Positions 16,237-23,542 of a stretch of DNA of 25,186 nt are shown here, piece after piece (position 1 is the first letter of the stretch; the number at the start of each line of letters is the position of its first letter). A program made the position numbers and the translations under genes. Below the pieces are notes generated by a model. That model was not told where the DNA came from and did not search any database. It worked only from the letters and a program-made list of their open reading frames with translations. The stretch is from NCBI GenBank assembly GCA_014896635.1, contig JADBKA010000050.1, positions 1 through 25,186 of the forward strand, written 5' to 3'. The DNA is from Ktedonobacteraceae bacterium (GTDB taxonomy: Bacteria > Chloroflexota > Ktedonobacteria > Ktedonobacterales > Ktedonobacteraceae).

Positions 16237-16278
16237 CACAAAAAGCCGTCATCCCTCAGGGATGCCGGGGCTTTTGTG
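16237..16278 (-). terminator. Terminator of the coiled-coil gene
   Basis: CACAAAAAGCC (16237-16247) pairs with GGCTTTTGTG (16269-16278, one bulged A), and ATCCCT pairs with AGGGAT in the inner stem. On the minus strand the structure ends in GGCTTTTTGTG. It separates the coiled-coil gene from the exporter operon. Confidence 0.65.
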
Positions 16279-16304
16279 AGTGGATATTTCTGGGCATACA
16301 ACAC

Positions 16305-16338
16305 AGTGGAATAGCGTGGGCGATGGTGCTATTCCACT
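16305..16338. other. Perfect 11-bp inverted repeat
   Basis: AGTGGAATAGC (16305-16315) is perfectly inverted at 16328-16338 with a 12-base spacer. No T run follows on either strand. It may be an operator or the first part of a double terminator with the hairpin at 16237-16278. Confidence 0.45.
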
Positions 16339-16399
16339 CGTTTACCAGACAGCAATGGATTTATAACATACAGTTGCCAGTATTGTCAATGCTCATTAT

Positions 16400-17248
16400 T
16401 TATTCTGTTTCGTCAGAGGACTCTGCCGGATGAGAGAAATGGTTATTTCCCCCGCCACTCTCTGGTTCGGAAATGGTACGATGATACTGTCCCACATGTG
16501 CGCGTTCGGCTGGAAGGCGCTGATGGTAGGAAAGACGATTTGAGAGGAGCGCGTGGTTTGCAGTCATGGCGAGCTGTATCGACTCGATGATGCGCTCCAG
16601 TTGCTCAAGACTGTGAAATACTTCTTCCAACTCGCTCAAAGGTTCGGTTACAGGTTTGCTATGCATCAGGCTGCTGCGCAGATCCTGCAACTGTGCGGTA
16701 AGGGATCGTTCGGTGTTTTTAAAGGCCGCCAGCAACGATTCGGTAAATGTGGACATGCGCTCGTTCAATGCCCTGTCAACCATGCCGATCAGCTCTTCCC
16801 AGGAGACCTCGGTCTGGATCTCGACACCGTTGGGTCCCGTCCGCGTCTCGGAAACATAGGCAGATGAAGGCGTGGCAAGGTGCCGAGCGAGGAGTTGTTC
16901 GACGGCCAGCAGTTGAGCGGCTGAATTCTTTTCCAGCAAGTCACTGAATTGCTCTTGCTGTTGCTGCTGCAAAAGCTGGAGTTCGCTGCGAACTGTCTCT
17001 GCCATGTGGGCCTGCCGGGCCTCGGACTGCTGGTCGAGCGTATTTTTGAGATCTCGCTGTTGCTCTACTATACGCAAAAGCAGGTTTTGCTCTATCTCCT
17101 GTTCAATTGTAGAAATACGCTGTGCAAACTCGTGGCGTACTTCGTTTATATGTTGCGCGAACGAACGCTCTAATTCACGTTTCTGGATGGTAAGTTTCTG
17201 TTCTAGAATCGAATTAAACGCCTCTAGCTCATCTTGTGTGAATGCCAT
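16400..17248 (-). CDS. Coiled-coil protein of unknown function
   Basis: This 282-residue protein is mostly helical coiled coil, with long Glu/Gln/Arg/Leu heptad-like stretches over residues 5-125 and again from about 150 to 235. Between them is a short polar break (SSAYVSETRTGPNGVEIQTE). The last 45 residues are disordered and rich in Ser, Gly and Glu. There is no signal peptide, membrane helix or recognisable catalytic domain. A poly-Gln run (QLLQQQQQEQF) lies near residue 93. The minus-strand promoter at 17351-17323 gives it its own transcript, and the hairpin at 16237-16278 ends it. The AGAAGGGGG upstream of ATG 17248 is rather far for a Shine-Dalgarno site. A structural or scaffold role is possible but not shown. 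Confidence 0.75.
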   Translation of the reverse strand: MAFTQDELEAFNSILEQKLTIQKRELERSFAQHINEVRHEFAQRISTIEQEIEQNLLLRIVEQQRDLKNTLDQQSEARQAHMAETVRSELQLLQQQQQEQFSDLLEKNSAAQLLAVEQLLARHLATPSSAYVSETRTGPNGVEIQTEVSWEELIGMVDRALNERMSTFTESLLAAFKNTERSLTAQLQDLRSSLMHSKPVTEPLSELEEVFHSLEQLERIIESIQLAMTANHALLSNRLSYHQRLPAERAHVGQYHRTISEPESGGGNNHFSHPAESSDETE

Positions 17249-17322
17249 TGAATCGGCTCTGCCCCCTTCTCCTGGCCTGTGTTGCCTGCGGTTATTGTGG
17301 GCGGCACAGGATGCTCGACGAC

Positions 17323-17351
17323 AGTATAGAAGTACGTGTTATGCCTGTCAA
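17323..17351 (-). promoter_or_regulatory. Promoter of the coiled-coil gene
   Basis: Read on the minus strand, TTGACA (17351-17346) and TATACT (17328-17323) are separated by exactly 17 bp. The expected start of transcription near 17316 leaves a leader of about 68 bases before ATG 17248. Confidence 0.7.
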
Positions 17352-17366
17352 ACAGCGGCAGCAGTG

Positions 17367-17383
17367 CTAGCCAGGATGGCTAG
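17367..17383. other. Small inverted repeat after the amidohydrolase
   Basis: CTAGCC (17367-17372) pairs with GGCTAG (17378-17383) around a five-base loop. It lies 47 bp past the amidohydrolase stop and just upstream of the coiled-coil promoter. No T run follows, so it could be a weak terminator or an operator. Confidence 0.3.
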
Positions 17384-17429
17384 TGAAGGGTATCCGTGCT
17401 CTGCTTCAATGGCACTGAAGTCGGCTATA

Positions 17430-18309
17430 CTACCCGGAGAAGGACATCCGGGCAATAGCTGTATGCGCCAGCAGTTTCTGCGCATTGCGCCACATCAGCT
17501 TCTCGCGTACCTCAGGCGTAAAGTAGGTAAGTGGTTCAAAATCCCTCAGCCAGCGCTGCGGCGTGATGAAGGGATAGTCGGAGCCGAAGAGAAAGCGGTC
17601 TTGCAGGCGGGTAGCGGCTTCGCGCAGCAGCACTTCGGGGATGCGTTTAGGCACCCAGCCGGAGAGATCATTGAAGACGTTCGTTTTGTGCTGCATGGTG
17701 GCGAGCATCTCCTCATGCCAGGGCCAGGAAGGATGCGCACCAATAATGGTCAGGCCGGGAAAGTCGGCGGCCAGGGCATCCAGGTAGATTGGGCGTGTGT
17801 AGTCCAGCTTTGATACCCATGCCGCCGGGCGTCCCGGCTCCCAGACCATTCGTGCCGGTATGGAAGAGCGCGGGGACTCCCAGGTCCTGTATTTTCTCCA
17901 TCAGAGGATAGAACTGCGGATCGTGCGGATAGAACGCCTGGACGCCCGGATGAAACTTTGCGCCGGCCAGCCCCAGCTCTTTGATGGCTCGCTCTATCTC
18001 CTTGATTGCCGCTTTGCCTTTATGCGGGTCAACGCTGGCGAAGCCGATAAACTGGTTGGGGTAACGCTCGACGATTTTCGCAATATAGTCGTTGCCGAGC
18101 GGGGGCAGACCCGTCGCGGTTTCAGCATCCCAGGCCAGCAGCACGCCGATCATATCCAGTTCGGCATAATCAGCGGCGAGCTGCTCGATATCTTTCAACT
18201 TCACTTCGGTGCGAAAGTAGCGTTCTGCTGCCTTTGCATAGGGACCGAGTGTGATTTGCATAAACTCCGTTGTCGGCAGGTGGACGTGAAAATCAACTGC
18301 ACGTGGCAT
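17430..18309 (-). pseudogene. Amidohydrolase family protein (PF04909-like), single-base frameshift
   Basis: The first frame starts at ATG 18309 (GGAG nine bases upstream) and reads MPRAVDFHVHLP, the HxH metal motif of amidohydrolase-2 enzymes, through KFHPGVQAFYPHD and FHTGT to GGMGIK. It then loses family similarity and stops at 17713. The next frame continues with LDYTRPIYLDALAADFPGLT, IIGAHPSWPW (metal His), GSDYPF (metal Asp) and ends at 17430. Removing one G at 17808 joins the two into a normal 292-residue protein. All expected metal-site motifs are present across the two parts. The cause may be a true mutation, a sequencing error or, less likely, programmed frameshifting. The intact form would be a cytoplasmic metal-dependent hydrolase or decarboxylase of unknown substrate. 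Confidence 0.85.
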
Positions 18310-18366
18310 GGTATATTTCTCCAGAACAGGTAATGAGGCGCACTGCACTGTGCGCGGAACTGCTTT

Positions 18367-18397
18367 ATTATAGTCGTGTGTGGCTGTGTTCTGTCCA
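18367..18397 (-). promoter_or_regulatory. Putative promoter of the amidohydrolase gene
   Basis: On the minus strand a perfect TATAAT lies at 18372-18367. The best -35 is TGGACA at 18397-18392, giving a long 19-bp spacer, so the -10 is the stronger part of the evidence. Confidence 0.45.
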
Positions 18398-18480
18398 GGC
18401 TAAGAAGGGCTTGCTACCCCTTGTTTATCAGGCCATAAAGGTAGCTCATGCTCAACTTCTGCTTTCCTCTCTACATTGCA

Positions 18481-18509
18481 TTGCTAAGATGAGGACAACA
18501 AATTATACT
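18481..18509 (+). promoter_or_regulatory. Promoter of the XRE regulator gene
   Basis: TTGCTA (18481-18486) and TATACT (18504-18509) are separated by exactly 17 bp, pointing toward the GTG start at 18637. Confidence 0.6.
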
Positions 18510-18636
18510 ATGTACAGCACGTTTAGTCCTTTTGTCCCCAGAAACAATGGTAGTTCGGTAAGAAAACCAATAGTGAGATGAAAAGCTAATTACAGATAAC
18601 AGGCTGCTACTTTTTAGGAGAGAGGATAGAGAACAG

Positions 18637-19806
18637 GTGTTAAGTAAGAATGCGTTTGGGCAGCTAGTACGCTCCTACAGGCAACAGCGCGGGTGGAGTC
18701 AAGAGGAACTGGCAGAAAGATGGGGGTATGCTAGAGTGTACGTTTCACAGATTGAGCGAGGCAGGCGGAAACTGGATAGTATGACGCAAGTCGTGCGCCT
18801 GGCTGATATTCTGGACATTCCTCAAGAGAAGCTGGAAGAGATCGGACGTGGCATACCGAAAAGGAAAATAGACATTCAAAGACCGGAGCAAGCCGATAGT
18901 GCTATTTTGCAGATGCTTCTTGCTCCTGGCCGTGATATGGTACGGCTTGCCTATCTGACATGGATTGCAGACCAGTACCCGGCTATTGAAGAGAGTTTGC
19001 GTAACATGATCTACCAGCTTGATCAAGCACTCATCGCTTATCACGGTCAGTTAATGAAGCCTGCACAGCAACTTCTGGCCTATGCTCATCAGATGATGGG
19101 AAAAATCGCGTTTGACCATCTTGATTTAGCCGCTGCTTCAGGACATTTTTCAGAGATGACCGATTTAGGACAAGAATTAAACGATGCCGATATCATTACG
19201 TTAGGCATGACTCTTCAGGGGAGCGTCTTCAGGAAGCGTGGGCGCTTTGAGCATGCTCTTCGATGTTTTAATGCCACACAACCCTATGCAGATATCGCTT
19301 CTGCTGGCGTGCAGGGGGTACGCTATGCCCTAATGGCGCGCCTGTATTACGACTCTGGGAACGAACAGGGATTCCTGCAAACTATTCGTCCTGCGCTAGA
19401 AATTGCCGAAAATACGCAGGAGAGCATTGCGGGCTTAGCCGATGACTTTAGCCTTGATGATGTTCTTCAGGAGCAGGCATCGGGCTACACCGAACTGTGG
19501 AAGCCGGAGAAGGCGATAGAGATTTACCAGAAAACGGATCGACTCCGAACTTTCCGTCCTCTAAGGGATCAGGGTGGCTACATCATCAACAAAGCTCAAG
19601 CATATCTGCATCTTGGAGACTTAGATCAGGGTATTTCTCTTGCTCTACAAGGTATTCAGCTCGCTACGGAGTATCGATCCAAACGACACTTAGGCTGGGT
19701 AGAAAAAACCTACAATCGTTTGCGGGTACTTCCCATAGGGAAAGGAAAGAAGTTGAATACGCTGAGAGATGCGCTGATAGAAGCACAGAGTAAGTTGGAA
19801 GCATAA
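18637..19806 (+). CDS. XRE-family transcriptional regulator with TPR-like C-terminal domain
   Basis: This 389-residue protein begins at GTG 18637, with GGAGAGAGGATAG upstream. Residues about 8-62 form an XRE/Cro helix-turn-helix: LVRSYRQQRGWSQEELAERW, then YVSQIERGRRKLDSM and LADILDIP. The rest (about 120-389) is helical with tetratricopeptide-like pairs such as DLAAASGHFSEMTDLGQEL, RGRFEHALRCFNAT, KPEKAIEIYQKTDRLR and LGDLDQGISLALQGIQLA. HTH plus TPR is the layout of peptide-responsive Rgg/PlcR/Rap-type (RRNPP) regulators and also of other Ktedonobacteria-like regulators. No obvious signal-peptide gene lies next to it. A strong hairpin at 19846-19875 ends transcription. Its target is unknown; it may control itself or the divergent amidohydrolase. 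Confidence 0.83.
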   Translation: MLSKNAFGQLVRSYRQQRGWSQEELAERWGYARVYVSQIERGRRKLDSMTQVVRLADILDIPQEKLEEIGRGIPKRKIDIQRPEQADSAILQMLLAPGRDMVRLAYLTWIADQYPAIEESLRNMIYQLDQALIAYHGQLMKPAQQLLAYAHQMMGKIAFDHLDLAAASGHFSEMTDLGQELNDADIITLGMTLQGSVFRKRGRFEHALRCFNATQPYADIASAGVQGVRYALMARLYYDSGNEQGFLQTIRPALEIAENTQESIAGLADDFSLDDVLQEQASGYTELWKPEKAIEIYQKTDRLRTFRPLRDQGGYIINKAQAYLHLGDLDQGISLALQGIQLATEYRSKRHLGWVEKTYNRLRVLPIGKGKKLNTLRDALIEAQSKLEA

Positions 19807-19845
19807 AGTAATGTTATGCTTTTCAGAATAAACTGGCGAAGAAAC

Positions 19846-19875
19846 GCTCTCGCTGCTTGCATGGGCAGCGAGAGC
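19846..19875. terminator. Bidirectional terminator after the XRE gene
   Basis: GCTCTCGCTGC (19846-19856) pairs perfectly with GCAGCGAGAGC (19865-19875) around an 8-base loop. The stem is extended by AGAAA against TTTCT with one mismatch. It lies between the converging XRE and S53 peptidase genes. Confidence 0.75.
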
Positions 19876-19912
19876 ATTTCTGTGAGAAGGAAAGTCAGGA
19901 AGCAAAGGGAAA

Positions 19913-21286
19913 TCAGAGATCTGCGCCCTCGTTCGCGTTCACCAGAGTGGGCAAGATTTTTGCAAGCTGAGTGGCATTGGGTGAGCCGATGCCGGTGGGC
20001 GCATCCCATCCCGCCTGCGCCTGGAAGCCGGGAACCCTGATAACCTGCTTCCCCTCGGCAAAGACGAACGTATTGTTCCCTGTTCTGATGTCGTGGATGC
20101 TCTGCCGGTAGGCCGCTGTATCCTGGCTGAGGCGATAAAACGCACTGTTCAGAAAGCCGAGACGTTTGCCACCTGCCGCCTGGTCCAGCAGAACCGTCAT
20201 GGCGGCGGCGACCGGCGCGCCGACGCTCGTGCCGCCGGTGGGGAGAATCATCGTCTGGCCCGGCCTGAGCGAACTGGTGACGATGGGAACGCCGGTCAGT
20301 GGATCGGCGTCGAGCGCGATATCGGAGACCGCGCGCTTCGTGCTCCTGACGATATTTTGCTGGAACGCCGGCTGTGCAAACACTTTGCTTGTGCCACCGC
20401 CGGTTGCTCCTGAGCCTCTCTGCGATTCATTCCACGTGGTTTCGGCGATGTAGGCGCCCGATGGTGCCGTGCGCAGCGTTGTGCCGCCGACGGCTGTTAC
20501 CAGCGGATCACTGGCCGGGTAGTTCACGCCCTGCACCAGTGCGGCGGGCTGGCCGTTGGCATCGCACTGGATGGCTCCAGCCCCAGAATCACCTGCCGAG
20601 GCGAAGACCGTCTGCTTTTGCGCTCGCGCCTGCTGGTAGATTTTGTGCGCCTGCTGAATCATGGCGGCTGGCAGGCAGCCCTCGCCGATGCCGAAGCTCT
20701 GCGAGATCACACTGCCCATGTTGTTCTGAACCACAAAGTTCAGAACCTGGAATAGCGCGTTCAGTTGTCCCTGCACCGATTCGTCTTTGACGTTTGCCAG
20801 CACAAGATTAATGGTAGCATCCGGCGCCATTGCATGCGCCCATTCCACATCCAGCGCGATCTCGCCGGCAAAGCCTGTATGATTCGGGTTGTTGGGGTCG
20901 AAGGGTGTGAGGCCGAAAGGAGCGATGATGTTTAACTGTGGATCAGGCAAACCAAAGAGCTGATCGAACATACGCAGGTCCTGTCGAATCGTCGGAGCCT
21001 GGAAGGCATCAATAATTGTGATAATGCGCCCTTTACCTGTCATACCGGCGTCGAGCAAAGGTTGGATGCCATAGGCCCGACGCAGTTGTTGAGGCGAATA
21101 GCAGAGAGGCGGCGCAGTCTTTGCCAGGCATGGCACATCTCCCTGAGCCTGTTGTAGCTCCTGCGCCAGCTTCTGCGGTTCCATACGCTTTGCCTGGTCG
21201 TACATCGGATGCAGCGGAACGATGCTGTGCGACATGCCAGCCTGCTTTGTTTGCGTCGTATGAGCCTGTACTGCGTGCGCATTCAT
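19913..21286 (-). CDS. S53 (sedolisin/kumamolisin) serine-carboxyl peptidase, apparently lacking its signal peptide
   Basis: This 457-residue protein carries the whole S53 catalytic domain: E142 and D146 in FAGEIALDVEWAHAMAP, D233 in SAGDSGAG (oxyanion), the catalytic S354 in GGTSVGAP, and the C-terminal calcium site around IHDIRTGNN (D399) and GWDAPTGIGSPNA. These enzymes are secreted endopeptidases active at acid pH. Here the N-terminus (NAHAVQAHTTQ...HSIVPLHPMYD) looks like the region just after a signal peptide, yet no signal peptide or full prodomain precedes it. ATG 21286 has no Shine-Dalgarno site, and the tnpB element begins only about 10 bp upstream. I infer that the element, or a deletion with it, removed the promoter and signal sequence, so the gene may be inactive. 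Confidence 0.85.
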   Translation of the reverse strand: MNAHAVQAHTTQTKQAGMSHSIVPLHPMYDQAKRMEPQKLAQELQQAQGDVPCLAKTAPPLCYSPQQLRRAYGIQPLLDAGMTGKGRIITIIDAFQAPTIRQDLRMFDQLFGLPDPQLNIIAPFGLTPFDPNNPNHTGFAGEIALDVEWAHAMAPDATINLVLANVKDESVQGQLNALFQVLNFVVQNNMGSVISQSFGIGEGCLPAAMIQQAHKIYQQARAQKQTVFASAGDSGAGAIQCDANGQPAALVQGVNYPASDPLVTAVGGTTLRTAPSGAYIAETTWNESQRGSGATGGGTSKVFAQPAFQQNIVRSTKRAVSDIALDADPLTGVPIVTSSLRPGQTMILPTGGTSVGAPVAAAMTVLLDQAAGGKRLGFLNSAFYRLSQDTAAYRQSIHDIRTGNNTFVFAEGKQVIRVPGFQAQAGWDAPTGIGSPNATQLAKILPTLVNANEGADL

Positions 21287-21304
21287 CAGATGTGACGCAG
21301 GAGA

Positions 21305-21324
21305 CCCCTGCTTGAAAGCAGGGG
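21305..21324. repeat. Left-end hairpin of the tnpB element
   Basis: CCCCTGCTT (21305-21313) and AAGCAGGGG (21316-21324) form a near-perfect stem. The stem sequence shares CCCCTG/CAGGGG with the right-end hairpin, as expected for the two ends of one IS200/IS605-type element. Confidence 0.65.
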
Positions 21325-21392
21325 GAGGAATGCGTACGCTCCTTTCCTTTTTGTCGTTGACAGAATCTCAGTCTCTATGAGAGACTTTTCGC

Positions 21393-22643
21393 ATGGAGAG
21401 AACGCTTGTGATCCAACTCAATCCCACGCCTGAGCAGGCGCGTACACTCAAGACAACCCTTGAGCAACATACCGCCTGCTATAATGCAGTTGCTCGTGAA
21501 GGATTTACCACTGCATGTAGCAATGGCGTCGAGTTGCACAAACGAACATACTATCCTCTGCGTGCGGCTTATCCCAACCTTCCAGCTCAACTGGTCTGTG
21601 CTGCACGTGTACGAGCTACTGAGAGCGTCAAATCGGCACTCACCTGGAAAAGGAAGCATGAGCAGTCCTATCGCAAGAAAGTTGCCAAAGCGCAGAAGCA
21701 GGGCAAAGAGCCTCCCAGGTTGAAGCCGGTTCGTTGTCCTCAGAGCAAGTTGTGCAGTATTCGCTATGATCACCGTTCCTTCTGGGTCAAGTGGGAAACC
21801 AGCACCTGTAGCCTCGCTACGGTGCATGGACGCATGGAATTGCCCTTCACGGTTCCCGATCACCTGACACAGTACATTGGGGGCAAGGTCTGCTCTGCTG
21901 ATCTGTGTTTCCACCATCACCGCTATTTCCTGCACATCGTTGTTTCCCTCAAGACTCCAGAGAGAAAACCTTCTCACGAGGTGATTGGTGTTGATCTCGG
22001 TCTCACGAGACCAGCCGTTACCTCCCATCGCCGCTTCCTGGGGGAACGTCGATGGAAAGAACAGGAACGGCGTACCTTCCGCATTCGGCGCCAACTCCAG
22101 AAGAAGAACACCAGATCCGCCAAAAGGCACCTGAAAAAGCTTTCGGGCAAACAGTTTCGGCGGCAGAAAGACCATGATCACGTCCTCAGCAAAAGGATTG
22201 TGCAAAACACCCCCGATGGAGCAACGATTGTCCTGGAAAACCTCAAGCACATTCGAGAGACCTCCAAAATGGGACGCGGCAAACAGAACAAGAACGTGGA
22301 CAGGAAGCGGCGCTTGCACAGTTGGTCCTTCGCCCGGTTGTACTCGTTTCTTGAGTACAAAGCCGAAGCACGTGGTATCCAGGTGGTCAAAATTGACCCT
22401 CGCCACACGAGCCAGACATGTAGCCGTTGTGGGTATCAACATCGTGCCAATCGTCGCTCTCAAAGCCTCTTCCTTTGCCGCCAGTGCGGGTACAGCCTCA
22501 ATGCGGATCTCAATGCCGCCAGGAACATCAGAGACAAGCATCTTGCTTGTCTTGCCAGCTTCGGTAGATCCCAGGCTTCCGGGTCGCAGTCAACCGGCCT
22601 CTCGTTCCCACCTTCGGGTGAGGAGCAAGCCCCTGCGCTTTAG
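21393..22643 (+). CDS. tnpB: RNA-guided endonuclease TnpB
   Basis: This 416-residue protein has all the RuvC residues of an active TnpB: D201 in VIGVDLGLTRPAV, E282 in IVLENLKHIR, and D372 in NADLNAARNI. A four-cysteine zinc ribbon (C343, C346, C362, C365) lies between the last two. The N-terminal part has the usual OrfB helix-turn-helix region (PTPEQARTLKTTLEQHTACY). TnpB is an ancestor of Cas12 and uses an omega RNA from the element's right end to cut DNA next to a short motif. Here it is without tnpA, so movement would need a transposase in trans. ATG 21393 has only a weak ribosome site. The long open frame on the opposite strand is a shadow. Confidence 0.92.
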   Translation: MERTLVIQLNPTPEQARTLKTTLEQHTACYNAVAREGFTTACSNGVELHKRTYYPLRAAYPNLPAQLVCAARVRATESVKSALTWKRKHEQSYRKKVAKAQKQGKEPPRLKPVRCPQSKLCSIRYDHRSFWVKWETSTCSLATVHGRMELPFTVPDHLTQYIGGKVCSADLCFHHHRYFLHIVVSLKTPERKPSHEVIGVDLGLTRPAVTSHRRFLGERRWKEQERRTFRIRRQLQKKNTRSAKRHLKKLSGKQFRRQKDHDHVLSKRIVQNTPDGATIVLENLKHIRETSKMGRGKQNKNVDRKRRLHSWSFARLYSFLEYKAEARGIQVVKIDPRHTSQTCSRCGYQHRANRRSQSLFLCRQCGYSLNADLNAARNIRDKHLACLASFGRSQASGSQSTGLSFPPSGEEQAPAL

Positions 22644-22658
22644 CCAGGGGTTGTTGAC
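22520..22658 (+). ncRNA. Predicted omega (re)RNA scaffold at the tnpB 3' end
   Basis: In known TnpB systems the guide RNA overlaps the 3' end of tnpB and the element's right end, and its guide is the flanking DNA. Here the tail of tnpB plus the hairpin at 22630-22650 would form the scaffold. The guide would then be TAAAGTATATTTTATAAAGG (22659-22678), from the interrupted zinc-ribbon gene. The 5' limit is a guess. Confidence 0.45.
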
Positions 22659-23514
22659 TAAAGTATATTTTATAAAGGTTATAGTCACCATTGACAAAAA
22701 TCTCAAACAGGTAGCCTGTCGCTTTTGCCTGATCGAAACGGACGATGAGTCCTGTGCCATTCCCCTGCAAGATAGTAAGTTTTGCTTCGAGAGCCAGGTT
22801 CTTGAAGGTGAGCGTTGACGCTTCAGGATTACAGATGAGCGCCCCTTTTTTCTCTCTCTCCATATGATAAGTATTGTTTTGAAAGCCGCAGATGGCATTG
22901 CCCTGTTCGGGAGTATTCCCGCGCATGGTAGCCTCATCCCACTTGTAGCCCCGGCTGTTATCGTGCATGGGATCACTGATCACCAGCGAACCAGTTTTTG
23001 GCGGGTAGGGGTTCTGAGTAGCAGCCACGACAGTTGCAGTCTGATTGGCCACAGCAGTCGCTGTGGCGCTGGCCTGTTGTTGCTGCGTTTTGTTCATATT
23101 GATGATACCCGCGATGGCGAACAGAGACCCGCCGAGCACAACTGCTACAGCCAGAATAACAATGCTGATGATCAGAGGAGATTTTCTGCTCTGCGGTTGC
23201 GGAATTGGCGTCGCAAGGGGCGTCCGGGGCAGCGGAGTATAAGGATCGCTGCTGTATATACCTGGCATGGAAGGAGCGTTGTAAGGGTCAGGATTAAGGT
23301 TATAGCCGCCTGAGGGTGGTACTTCATAAGGGCTGCTGCTGTAGCCGGTATGTGGGAATTGAGCAGACGGCGGTGGTTGCTGTGGCGGTGCAACATACGA
23401 TGCACGAGCAGTAGGATCATGGGACGCGCTGCCAGGCACATAAAAGTTCGTGCCACAGTGAGGACAGAAGGCGGCTCCCTCAGGGAGTGGTGTGCTACAG
23501 ACGTGACAGTTCAT
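22528..23514 (-). pseudogene. Zinc-ribbon/Pro-rich/single-TM protein, C-terminus truncated by the tnpB element
   Basis: The gene starts at ATG 23514 with GAGGAG seven bases upstream. Residues 1-21 are a zinc ribbon (C3, C6, C17, C20 in MNCHVCSTPLPEGAAFCPHC). A Pro/Tyr/Ser-rich linker runs to about 110. A membrane helix follows (LIISIVILAVAVVLGGSLFA, 114-133), then a Thr/Ala stalk and an extracytoplasmic domain beginning NPYPPKTGSLVISDPMHDNS. It closely matches the next gene upstream (23543-24649), but similarity stops at residue 285 (YKIYF). The remaining 43 residues are antisense sequence of the tnpB element. About 89 residues of the outer domain are lost compared with the intact paralogue. 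The product may be non-functional. The two genes are 28 bp apart and probably co-transcribed. Confidence 0.83.
22630..22650. repeat. Right-end hairpin of the tnpB element
   Basis: CCCCTG (22630-22635) pairs with CAGGGG (22645-22650), with an inner GCT/AGC and one bulged C. It overlaps the tnpB stop codon and lies eight bases before the proposed right boundary. Confidence 0.65.
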
Positions 23515-23542
23515 AATCAAACTCCTCGAACCGGACCGTAAA

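Larger units (their letters stand above)
18310..18636. other. Divergent intergenic region
   Basis: This 327-bp gap separates the minus-strand amidohydrolase from the plus-strand XRE gene. It contains promoters for both (18367-18397 and 18481-18509). I see no coding frame with Shine-Dalgarno support and no strong hairpin in it. The leader of the XRE gene would be about 120 bases. Confidence 0.5.
21297..22658 (+). mobile_element. Solo tnpB element (IS200/IS605 superfamily, IS1341-like)
   Basis: The element carries tnpB but no Y1 transposase tnpA. Its left end has a hairpin, CCCCTGCTT (21305-21313) with AAGCAGGGG (21316-21324). Its right end has a similar one, CCCCTG (22630-22635) with CAGGGG (22645-22650). 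Such subterminal hairpins are recognised by TnpA. I place the ends by the matching TGTGAC just outside the left end (21291-21296) and GTTGAC at the right end (22653-22658); this is a proposal, not proof. No target duplication is expected in this superfamily. The right end cuts into the zinc-ribbon gene; the left end abuts the S53 peptidase gene. Confidence 0.72.

Noticed and set aside
19816..20040. 74-residue open frame after the XRE gene, considered as a signal-peptide gene
   Set aside because: It spans the terminator hairpin and the antisense of the S53 3' end, has no Shine-Dalgarno site and no secretion signal.
21375..22541. 388-residue open frame on the minus strand
   Set aside because: It is antisense to tnpB, whose RuvC and zinc-ribbon motifs prove the plus-strand reading.
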